DNA of 5,629 nt from Actinomycetes bacterium. GTDB taxonomy: Bacteria > Actinomycetota > Actinomycetes > Nanopelagicales > Nanopelagicaceae. Each line of letters starts with the position of its first letter. Positions within the stretch are counted from its first letter, which is position 1. The translations under genes and the position numbers were made by a program. Positions 1-5,576 of this stretch are shown here, piece after piece. The notes under the pieces were generated by a model. The model saw nothing but the letters and a program-made list of their open reading frames with translations. It searched no databases and was not told the DNA's origin. The stretch is taken from the NCBI GenBank assembly GCA_014190175.1, contig BJFZ01000076.1, positions 1-5,629 on the forward strand, written 5' to 3'.

Positions 1-372
1 AGAATCTTGTTGGACAAACCAGATGAGAGGAAGTTGAAGCTCCATGGCTTTGCGCATCTTTGTATTTTTGCCAGCGGTCCCACCTGATTGATAGTCATAT
101 CGCCAGAGTCCACCAGAGACTTCTTGGTCCTCGTACTTTCCTGACTTAGTGGTGTTAATGGAAAGAGTTGCTCGTAGTTCTTCTCCAAGAGTCCACGATG
201 CACCTGGATTCCAAATGCCACCTTGGGAATCGATAACACGAATTGTTTTCACCGCATAGGTGAAGCTGCCGAGTTCCGCACGGGAGAGCATTCCATCGCC
301 CTCATTCGCTTTGGAGATGATCTTCTCAATCAAATCCTCACGAAGGGCTTGCTCATCCTCCAGCGTCCACAT
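1..372 (-). CDS. HNH-type restriction endonuclease homologue, N-terminal part (SRA-like domain); runs off the window
   Basis: Open for 124 codons from ATG at 372 to the left edge without a stop, so only the N-terminus is visible. The pattern GIWNP (residues 52-56), then GGLWRYDY (87-94), then N103 with basic residues and LPLIWF (114-119), matches from memory the N-terminal region of bacterial HNH endonucleases of about 280-300 residues related to the SRA-like domain of ScoMcrA. That domain is thought to recognise modified DNA. The HNH catalytic part would lie beyond position 1 and cannot be seen, so nuclease activity is inferred. An in-frame TAA at 384-382 leaves ATG 372 as the only start. 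No Shine-Dalgarno is evident, but TAAGCT lies 6 bases upstream, suggesting a leaderless mRNA. The gene is transcribed in the same direction as the 93-aa gene, across a 191-base spacer, so probably separately. The family call is moderately sure; substrate is unknown. Confidence 0.66.
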   Translation of the reverse strand, partial: MWTLEDEQALREDLIEKIISKANEGDGMLSRAELGSFTYAVKTIRVIDSQGGIWNPGASWTLGEELRATLSINTTKSGKYEDQEVSGGLWRYDYQSGGTAGKNTKMRKAMELQLPLIWFVQQDS

Positions 373-378
373 GATCCG

Positions 379-384
379 AGCTTA
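379..384 (-). promoter_or_regulatory. Candidate -10 element of the endonuclease gene (TAAGCT), leaderless geometry
   Basis: On the minus strand TAAGCT (TANNNT form) is followed by six bases and then the ATG at 372. No good -35 hexamer is visible 16-18 bases upstream. The hexamer itself contains the in-frame TAA that fixes the gene start. Support comes mainly from the identical spacing at the other three predicted transcription-unit starts in the window. Confidence 0.4.
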
Positions 385-427
385 GAGAGCTTCTAGGATT
401 TAAGGGAGTACTTTGCGCTCAAAATCC

Positions 428-490
428 GTACAGACTTAATTCTAACTGTGTACACATAAATCTAATTTAGAAATCGTACAATCCTAATTT
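428..490. repeat. Three degenerate direct repeats (GTACA ... CTAA) with a central palindrome; possible operator array
   Basis: GTACA occurs at 428, 450 and 476. Each copy is followed within a few bases by a T/C-CTAA element (441-445, 461-465, 483-486), and the CTAA elements are spaced about 20-21 bases apart, close to two helical turns. The middle copy lies in a perfect 10-bp palindrome, TGTGTACACA (447-456), and TCTAATTTAGA (461-471) is a second small palindrome. The array lies about 55-120 bases upstream of the endonuclease start, where a regulator could bind. No regulator gene is in the window, so function is inferred. Confidence 0.42.
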
Positions 491-507
491 GTCGCCTATT
501 TTGGAAT

Positions 508-520
508 GCTTCCCGGAAGC
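508..520. repeat. Short GC-rich hairpin (GCTTCC-c-GGAAGC)
   Basis: GCTTCC at 508-513 is complementary to GGAAGC at 515-520 around a single central C; as RNA this would be a 5-bp stem with a 3-base loop. It lies just beyond the larger hairpin at 522-563 in the direction of transcription of the 93-aa gene, and may add to that terminator or be an RNA 3'-end structure. No T-tract follows. Confidence 0.35.
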
Positions 521-521
521 C

Positions 522-563
522 TTCTGAACTGGTTCCGGGGCGCCCGGATTCCACAGTCCAGAA
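522..563 (-). terminator. Long imperfect hairpin directly after the 93-aa gene; candidate terminator
   Basis: TTCTGAACTG (522-531) pairs with CAGTCCAGAA (554-563), giving ten pairs with one G-U in minus-strand RNA. Inside it TCCGGG (534-539) pairs perfectly with CCCGGA (543-548) around a GCG loop, and a small asymmetric internal loop separates the two stems. The structure begins at the base next to the stop codon of the 93-aa gene (stop at 566-564). There is no following T-run, so it is not a textbook E. coli terminator; high-GC and actinobacterial terminators often lack one. It could instead be a 3'-stabilising structure. Confidence 0.45.
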
Positions 564-845
564 CTAATACATGCTCACTCTCATAATTTCGCTCAGGTCG
601 CCGTAATGAACGCCTTCAGCCATCAACTTCCATCCACTTGTGGTGGATTCATCGGTGAGCCCCATTTCTTTTATCCAAGCTCGGTAAGGAATTGGTGCGT
701 TGAAGTTTTGCATAAATTTCTTCATTTGCTGATAAATCTGCACATCATTCAACATCCAATATGCGATGTGAAAGGTGTGCTCATTCGCCCATTCGGTACC
801 TGAAACAGGATCCTTGTATCTAGGACCAGCGCCAAACTTAGTCAT
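564..845 (-). CDS. Small protein, 93 aa, DUF7249-like
   Basis: The protein has the spaced pattern W19-x-N21-x2-T24-x5-W30-x2-N33-D34-x3-Y38, which resembles the start of DUF7249-type small proteins (often W-x-N-x-x-T-W...W-L-x-N-D/E...Y) found in phages, plasmids and accessory regions. The C-terminal half (Y-x-x-W, then YGDLSEI) also fits the general layout of that family. No biochemical function is established that I know of. It is soluble, with no signal peptide or membrane segment. An in-frame TAA at 857-855 makes ATG 845 the only start in this frame, and TAAGAT lies 6 bases upstream, suggesting a leaderless transcript. It is divergent from the helicase gene across about 100 bases and followed immediately by a strong hairpin. 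That it is a real gene is likely; the family assignment rests on recall of a motif and is moderate. Confidence 0.68.
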   Translation of the reverse strand: MTKFGAGPRYKDPVSGTEWANEHTFHIAYWMLNDVQIYQQMKKFMQNFNAPIPYRAWIKEMGLTDESTTSGWKLMAEGVHYGDLSEIMRVSMY

Positions 846-851
846 TCCAAC

Positions 852-879
852 ATCTTAACTGCAGCGTACGACATGCAAA
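852..879 (-). promoter_or_regulatory. Candidate promoter of the 93-aa gene
   Basis: Read on the minus strand, TTTGCA (879-874) is a partial -35, then 16 bases, then TAAGAT (857-852) as -10, then six bases, then ATG at 845. The predicted RNA would start at or next to the A of the start codon. Confidence 0.42.
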
Positions 880-913
880 AGAGCATCACTGATCCGAAAT
901 AGCATAAAGTCCA

Positions 914-942
914 TTGTTGTTGTCGGTTCATTAAGGCAAAAT
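914..942 (+). promoter_or_regulatory. Candidate promoter of the helicase gene
   Basis: TTGTTG (914-919) matches the first three bases of a -35; CAAAAT (937-942) matches four of six bases of the -10 consensus; the spacer is 17 bases. Six bases then separate it from ATG 949, implying a leaderless message. The run of five Gs at 943-947 touches the ATG too closely to act as a normal Shine-Dalgarno site. Confidence 0.36.
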
Positions 943-948
943 GGGGGC

Positions 949-3900
949 ATGTCTGAAACTCCCCTGACAGTCCTAGAGCAACTTGCGGGTCAGTTGATTG
1001 AAAACTGGCCGGGGGCTTGGTTCGCACCGATGAACTATTCGGCGATATCTCACGTGGATCAAATCAAAAAAACCTTAGGTGCGGGTATGGATTTATACGG
1101 CGGAGAGCAATCTGCCATCTCTTCCTTAATTGAATTGCTAGGTAGAGAACAATTCGTTGCACAACTTGGCGATCTAGTGGCTATGGCAAGAATTCGAAGC
1201 AACGCAACTTATGTTGCTCGACAAGCAAAGGCTGCTGAAGAGGCTGCAGAGATTGAAAGACAAAGGCTTGCGGAGATTGAAAGAATCCGACAGGCAGAAA
1301 TCGCCGAGCAGAAGAAAAGAGAAGAGCTAGCGGCTTTAGCGAGGGCCAAAAAGGAAGCTTTAGAACAAGAGCGGAACAAGCTGATAGAAGTAATGTCCCG
1401 TGACGTCATAGGTTGGTTTCAGGTCGACTACTTATCTGCAGACTCCCATTTCCAATCTAAATATGGAACCCTTAACTTGGAAGCCGAATACAAGCAGATA
1501 CGCCGAGAATTCCTACGCGGATGGTTTGGGGTAAATGTATTACCCGCCCCAACGAACCAAGTTCTGCTTGCAGATGAGCAGCTTGATGCAATTGGTGAAA
1601 TGCATGGCAATATTCAATTGATTGCCAGGGCAGGTAGTGGCAAGACCTCAACGGTGGTTTATAGGGCATTCTTTCTGGTCAAACATTGCAGAGTTAAACC
1701 CTCTGAAATAATGATGCTCGCCTTCAACAGGCTGGCATCTATTCAAATAAGACGCCGGTTACTTTACTTGCTTGTTCCAAGCGCTGAAAATATTTTGAAA
1801 ACAAAAGTAAGCGAAAAACTCTCAGCCCAAAGAAAGCAAAAAGATGTAGATCGTGTTGCAGTTGAGTCCGAAGCCATCGATGAGACTACAACTGAACTCA
1901 ACGTAGAGCTCCCATTTGTTCTCACATTTCATGCGTTAGCTCGCGCAGTTGTTCAGCCTACAGGTGCCATTCTTCATGACGATGAAAGTAATAACGATAG
2001 AACGCTTAGTGCTTTAGTTCAAGAACTTGTTAACTGGGTATTGAAAGATCCAGCTAAAGGATTAGACATCAAGTCATTACTTCTTGCCCACTTTAAGAAC
2101 GATTGGGAAAGGGTTGTTCATGAGCACTACAACCTTTCAAAAGAAGAAATTCTTGAGTGGCGTAGAAGTTTGCCGAAACAGTCAATTGATGGCCGGTACT
2201 TCAAATCCACCGGAGAGAAGCTTATTGCTGACTTCTTATTCGAAAATTCTGTTGAGTATTTGTACGAACGTAATTTTTGGTGGGGAGGACAAAATTACAA
2301 ACCAGACTTCACTATCTTGAATTCTTCAAATAGCGGCACGGTGATTGAATACTTTGGATTAAGTGGGAACCCTTCTTACGATCGCCAGAAGGAAGAGAAG
2401 CAAAAGTTCTGGAGTGAGAAGCCTGAATGGTCTCTAGTCAGTCTTTATCCACATGATTTAGCTCGTGGAGGAGTGGATGGATTCAAAGAGACTTTGTGCT
2501 CGCACCTCAAACGCCATGGCGTGGCAATGCGTCAACTTACTGAAGAAGAGATTTGGCAGAAAATAAAAGAAGATGGAATTCTTCGCTATACAAAAGCCAT
2601 TACTCAATTCATACTCAGGTGTCGCCAATTAGGTTGGGATGTGAAAGAGCTAGGTACGCGTGCGGAAAAGCACGATTCACTAAACGAGATTGAATCAAAC
2701 TTCATTAAACAAGCGTCATATTTCTTTGGTCTCTATACGAATAAACTTGAAGAGCAGGGAGATACTGACTTTTCAAAGCTGCTTGCTGATGCTGCGCTCG
2801 CAATTTCATCGGGCAAGCACACATTTAATCGCGTTCCCGGCAATGGTGACTTCCGCGTACTCAAATACGTATTTATTGATGAATTCCAGGACTTTAGTTA
2901 TGCGTTTGATTCGCTATTAAGAGCCATCTTGATTGTAAATCCTTCTATTCAGCTATTTTGTGTAGGAGATGATTGGCAGGCAATTAATGGGTTTGCTGGT
3001 GCTGACTTGGAGTATTTCGAGTCCTTTGAGAATAGTTTCCCGAAATCTAAGATACTGAATCTATCTACTAACTACAGATCAGATAAGTATGTTGTCGAGT
3101 TTGGTAATCAGATAATGAACGGTCACGGTGTTCCATCCCAGGCCTCCCACTCGCGTCAAACCAGAATCTCTATCGCTTATTTAGACAAAATAAAGCCAAC
3201 GCCTCATGAACAAGAAGTACATAATGGAGATCTGATTACTCCCGCGTTACTACGATTACTACAAGAAGAGTTAGAACAAAATCGAGATATTGTGATTCTT
3301 TCTCGCACCAACACAATTCCTTATTATGTTAGCCAGAATTCCTCTGACGTCAGTAGCAGAAAATTGGACGGGTATCTAACCCATATTCGTTCATTCTTTG
3401 ATGAAGATCTAGCTCGAAGAATTACAGTTTCCACTTCTCACCGATATAAAGGTCGGGAGAAAATGACTGTCATTTTGCTAGATGCAATTCAACGAAGGTA
3501 TCCCTTCATACATCCAGATTGGGTTTTTTCAAGAATATTGGGTTCAGACCTTAGTTCGGTAGTGAATGAGGAGCGCCGCCTTCTCTATGTAGCGTCTACT
3601 CGCGCAATTGTGAAATTAATTGTTTTGACAGATCAAAAAGAGATAACTCCATTCCTCGATCTGCAAACTAACAAGGAGTTGATTCAAGAAATTAAGTGGG
3701 AAAACCTGGAAGGTCCCACTTCAGTGACAAAGCAAGTTCTGGTTCTGGTGGGTAATTCTACGCAATCTAGAGGCGATGGCACTTTCCCGCTTAAAGACTT
3801 ACTCGCATCTAGTGGTTACAAGTGGAGCCCCGGTGAGTGGGGTCATTGGACAAAAGCGTATGTTGCATCAAACTTTTCGATTGGTGAGCTTCGAGATGAG

Positions 3901-4065
3901 CTTTGGGCCAAGAAAGATGAAGGTATTACAAAATCAGGTATAGAAGTTCGGTTAATTGTTAGTCCAAATGTTGAATTTGCTAGGTACTCCATTGAAGGCG
4001 AGCTTTGGACCCCAACTATTAACAAATTTGATTTACTACAGGCGGCGCTGGAGGAACAACCTTGA
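949..4065 (+). CDS. UvrD/helicase IV-like SF1 helicase with inserted PD-(D/E)XK-like nuclease domain
   Basis: A 1038-aa predicted ATP-dependent DNA helicase of superfamily 1A. Residues 1-80 are an unrecognised, probably helical segment; 85-150 form a charged coiled coil containing three 8-residue repeats (100-123). Helicase motifs in order: Q motif DEQ (Q211), Walker A AGSGKT (K232), Ia LAFNR (257-261), Ic TFHALA (326-331), II DEFQD (644-648), III VGDDWQAINGFAGAD (672-686), IV TNYRS (707-711), V STSHRYKGRE (828-837), VI EERRLLYVASTRA (874-886). All key residues are intact. Between Ic and II, about residues 415-520 resemble a PD-(D/E)XK nuclease: G422-E423, P452-D453-F454, and I466-E467-Y468-F469-G470, with Y468 where the usual lysine would be. 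A small C-terminal segment (942-967; GDGTFPLKDLL, then W959, W964, W967) recalls DUF5710-like domains. It likely unwinds, and may cut, DNA in repair or phage defence. No upstream in-frame alternative start exists. It stands alone, with a hairpin downstream. Confidence 0.93.
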   Translation: MSETPLTVLEQLAGQLIENWPGAWFAPMNYSAISHVDQIKKTLGAGMDLYGGEQSAISSLIELLGREQFVAQLGDLVAMARIRSNATYVARQAKAAEEAAEIERQRLAEIERIRQAEIAEQKKREELAALARAKKEALEQERNKLIEVMSRDVIGWFQVDYLSADSHFQSKYGTLNLEAEYKQIRREFLRGWFGVNVLPAPTNQVLLADEQLDAIGEMHGNIQLIARAGSGKTSTVVYRAFFLVKHCRVKPSEIMMLAFNRLASIQIRRRLLYLLVPSAENILKTKVSEKLSAQRKQKDVDRVAVESEAIDETTTELNVELPFVLTFHALARAVVQPTGAILHDDESNNDRTLSALVQELVNWVLKDPAKGLDIKSLLLAHFKNDWERVVHEHYNLSKEEILEWRRSLPKQSIDGRYFKSTGEKLIADFLFENSVEYLYERNFWWGGQNYKPDFTILNSSNSGTVIEYFGLSGNPSYDRQKEEKQKFWSEKPEWSLVSLYPHDLARGGVDGFKETLCSHLKRHGVAMRQLTEEEIWQKIKEDGILRYTKAITQFILRCRQLGWDVKELGTRAEKHDSLNEIESNFIKQASYFFGLYTNKLEEQGDTDFSKLLADAALAISSGKHTFNRVPGNGDFRVLKYVFIDEFQDFSYAFDSLLRAILIVNPSIQLFCVGDDWQAINGFAGADLEYFESFENSFPKSKILNLSTNYRSDKYVVEFGNQIMNGHGVPSQASHSRQTRISIAYLDKIKPTPHEQEVHNGDLITPALLRLLQEELEQNRDIVILSRTNTIPYYVSQNSSDVSSRKLDGYLTHIRSFFDEDLARRITVSTSHRYKGREKMTVILLDAIQRRYPFIHPDWVFSRILGSDLSSVVNEERRLLYVASTRAIVKLIVLTDQKEITPFLDLQTNKELIQEIKWENLEGPTSVTKQVLVLVGNSTQSRGDGTFPLKDLLASSGYKWSPGEWGHWTKAYVASNFSIGELRDELWAKKDEGITKSGIEVRLIVSPNVEFARYSIEGELWTPTINKFDLLQAALEEQP
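1246..1317 (+). repeat. In-gene 24-base periodicity encoding AEI-(E/A) octads of the coiled coil
   Basis: GAGATTGAAAGA occurs at 1249-1260 and again at 1273-1284, exactly 24 bases apart, and a third, diverged unit follows. They encode three 8-residue units beginning AEI (helicase residues 100-107, 108-115, 116-123). This looks like internal duplication lengthening a charged helix, a common state for coiled coils, with no separate function implied. Confidence 0.5.
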
Positions 4066-4082
4066 ACAAATTTTCGATTGGT

Positions 4083-4113
4083 AGGTAATCTGTTTGAGGT
4101 CAAATGATTACCT
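4083..4113. terminator. Hairpin between convergent genes; candidate bidirectional terminator
   Basis: AGGTAATC (4083-4090) pairs perfectly with GATTACCT (4106-4113), and inside it TTTG (4093-4096) pairs with CAAA (4101-4104) around an AGGT loop, about 12 pairs in all with a small internal loop. It lies 17 bases after the helicase stop and on the far side of the convergent operon's last gene, so it can serve both. There is no clear T-run on either side. Apart from this hairpin the 143-base spacer (4066-4208) shows nothing I can name. Confidence 0.5.
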
Positions 4114-4208
4114 TCATAACCTCCTTGTCACTGTCCTATTACTTTTAAGCCCTCATAGTTGAATACAACCCAATAAGTGCCTTGAGAACTTTATCCGCAT
4201 CTTTTCAA

Positions 4209-5138
4209 CTAGATTTCCCGCGATACCCCAACACCTGACATCGAAAAGTACCGCTCTAAAAACTCTACCATTCTCTGGGCGGCATCAAGTGTGAATTTAA
4301 TATCTCCTTTGTACCCCTTGCCTCGGTGACTCAGATTATTTCTGGTCTGATACAGTTTTTTAAGATATGCCGCCCTAGTTATTATCACCGCTCGTTCTTG
4401 CTTGGAGATTCGCACATCATTTGGAGCAATATAAGAGTCCAGGTCGCTTTGTGAAATTATCTCTTGGACAATAGGGTCCTTATTACCCAGCATATCCATT
4501 TTGCTATTGACTGACAGTTCGTTTAAGTCTGAATTGAGATTGCCATATTTCATCGTTAATAGGTATTCCAAGGTACTCACTAAGACGAGGAAGCTGCCTT
4601 CAAGCCTAATGATTGGAATCCAGTAAGAGGATGAATCCAGATTTTCTGGTGGTAAATCAGGTAATTGCTTCTTTAAAACTTCAATATCGCCCTTAATTAA
4701 ATCACAGGTGTAACGGAAGCGTCCTTGAATAAATGGACTCGTTTTATAACTCCACTCTTTACCCTCTAACTCATAACTAGTTCCCGAACGTGGATTCTTG
4801 CCCACAAATACTTGCACCTTTACGGAACCTGAAGTTTTACCTTTGGCATCACAAGTCACCCTTTTGTAAGTATTTCCCTCAAAGGCATCAACAACTTTCC
4901 AGAACTCCTCGTTGCAGTGCGGAAGAACACTGAGCAGATAACCGGAAGTTTGATTATGTGCATGATTTGGTTTCCCCAATTCAATAAAAGGAAAGCCATC
5001 TCTTACTTTAAGCAACGAGTCTTGAATAGTTGCCGCCTCGCAGCTTGGATCAACCATTTCCTTAATATGGTCAAAACCTAGCTCGCCTGGTTTGAGACAT
5101 CCATAAACAAACAGTTTTTCGTGGAGCTCAGAACTCAT
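4209..5138 (-). CDS. AIG2/GGCT-like domain fused to a HEPN-like C-terminal domain (309 aa)
   Basis: Residues 8-115 resemble the gamma-glutamylcyclotransferase/AIG2-like fold: LFVYGCLKPGE (9-19) is the substrate-loop signature (usually Y-G-T/S-L), and VVDAFEGNTYKR (82-93) matches the D-x-F-E...Y-x-R segment whose glutamate (here E87) is catalytic in human GGACT. This domain would act on gamma-glutamyl linkages, but the substrate is unknown. Residues about 175-300 are helical, starting with a hydrophobic helix (SFLVLVSTLEYLL) and carrying R266-N-N-L-S-H271, the R-x4-H motif of HEPN ribonucleases, placed as in ApeA-like HEPN domains (LYxxRNxxxH). The ATG at 5138 is chosen because the conserved fold starts just after it and GAGAG lies five bases upstream. 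ATG at 5159 or TTG at 5162 would add seven or eight residues. The gene overlaps the 137-aa gene by 11 bases, implying translational coupling. GGCT call fairly sure; HEPN call moderate. Confidence 0.85.
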   Translation of the reverse strand: MSSELHEKLFVYGCLKPGELGFDHIKEMVDPSCEAATIQDSLLKVRDGFPFIELGKPNHAHNQTSGYLLSVLPHCNEEFWKVVDAFEGNTYKRVTCDAKGKTSGSVKVQVFVGKNPRSGTSYELEGKEWSYKTSPFIQGRFRYTCDLIKGDIEVLKKQLPDLPPENLDSSSYWIPIIRLEGSFLVLVSTLEYLLTMKYGNLNSDLNELSVNSKMDMLGNKDPIVQEIISQSDLDSYIAPNDVRISKQERAVIITRAAYLKKLYQTRNNLSHRGKGYKGDIKFTLDAAQRMVEFLERYFSMSGVGVSREI

Positions 5139-5541
5139 TTCTACTCTCATGACTCTCATCAATCTGAGCTGTCAGCACTTTGAGAGATAGATTAGACAAA
5201 TCTTGTTTTAGAAGAACGTCGATATTTCCAAAGTGAGAGATAAGCAGAAATGGATTAGATTTTGCTCTGACTAGATGCCTTAAAGTCTTTAAGTCGCTCT
5301 GATACTTAGTGTCAGTGAAGTCGTAAACAATTGATTCGCTTCTCCAGGCAAATTGCGCCTCACGGCTCAAATCAAATTCTTCGGCTGCTAAAACTGCCAG
5401 GGCATCGGTTATAAAATAATCTGGATGGGGAATGACTCGCTCACCTCTTGGGGCGCTAGCTTTAAACCAGCAAGGCTTATCCCAATTTACTAAGTGCAAA
5501 ACCGTTCCGTTGATAGCAACAATTGCAAGAAAATCACTCAT
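5128..5541 (-). CDS. Unrecognised 137-aa protein, first gene of the HEPN operon
   Basis: I do not recognise this family. The N-terminal third alternates hydrophobic and polar residues as in beta strands (FLAIVAINGTVLHLV, 4-18) and is followed by a WDKPCW cluster (20-25). The middle holds an alanine/leucine-rich helix (ITDALAVLAAEEF, 44-56), and the C-terminal part a mixed segment (NPFLLISHFGNIDVLL, 95-110) and an acidic, polar tail. There is no signal peptide or membrane segment. ATG 5541 is the only start codon after the in-frame TAG at 5598-5596. A good promoter sits 6 bases upstream, so it leads the operon with a leaderless message. Its stop codon lies inside the start region of the GGCT-HEPN gene. 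Size, order and overlap are those of a toxin-antitoxin or partner gene, so it may control or deliver a substrate to the HEPN protein; this is inferred only from position. Confidence 0.75.
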   Translation of the reverse strand: MSDFLAIVAINGTVLHLVNWDKPCWFKASAPRGERVIPHPDYFITDALAVLAAEEFDLSREAQFAWRSESIVYDFTDTKYQSDLKTLRHLVRAKSNPFLLISHFGNIDVLLKQDLSNLSLKVLTAQIDESHESRNEF

Positions 5542-5547
5542 GCTCGG

Positions 5548-5576
5548 AATATAACAACTGGCACCATCTATTCCAA
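5548..5576 (-). promoter_or_regulatory. Promoter of the 137-aa/GGCT-HEPN operon
   Basis: Read on the minus strand: TTGGAA (5576-5571, four of six to the -35 consensus), a 17-base spacer, TATATT (5553-5548, five of six to the -10 consensus), then six bases and ATG at 5541. This is the best promoter match in the window and again predicts a transcript starting at the initiation codon. Confidence 0.6.

Noticed and set aside
373..563. Integron-type attC recombination site in the hairpin-rich spacer
   Set aside because: The GTTRRRY and RYYYAAC core sites are not found flanking the hairpins and no integrase is present.
606..803. 65-codon plus-strand frame
   Set aside because: Fully antisense to the 93-aa gene, with no start signal and no recognisable protein features.
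842..1027. 61-codon minus-strand frame beginning inside the helicase gene
   Set aside because: Its start lies inside the well-supported helicase coding region and its N-terminal half is antisense to it; only the part after 931 deserves mention, as a low-interest finding.
3874..4082. 12-base exact direct repeat TTTTCGATTGGT at 3874-3885 and 4071-4082
   Set aside because: Too short and isolated; similarity does not extend usefully in either direction, so chance is a sufficient explanation.
4050..4088. GGAGG (4050-4054) seven bases before a TTG (4062) overlapping the helicase stop, as for a coupled downstream gene
   Set aside because: The frame closes after eight codons, so at most it is a remnant.
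3843..4103. 86-codon minus-strand frame starting at TTG 4103
   Set aside because: Mostly antisense to the helicase C-terminus; its start falls inside the convergent hairpin, and the nearby AAGGAGG on the minus strand (around 4120) is too far from the TTG.
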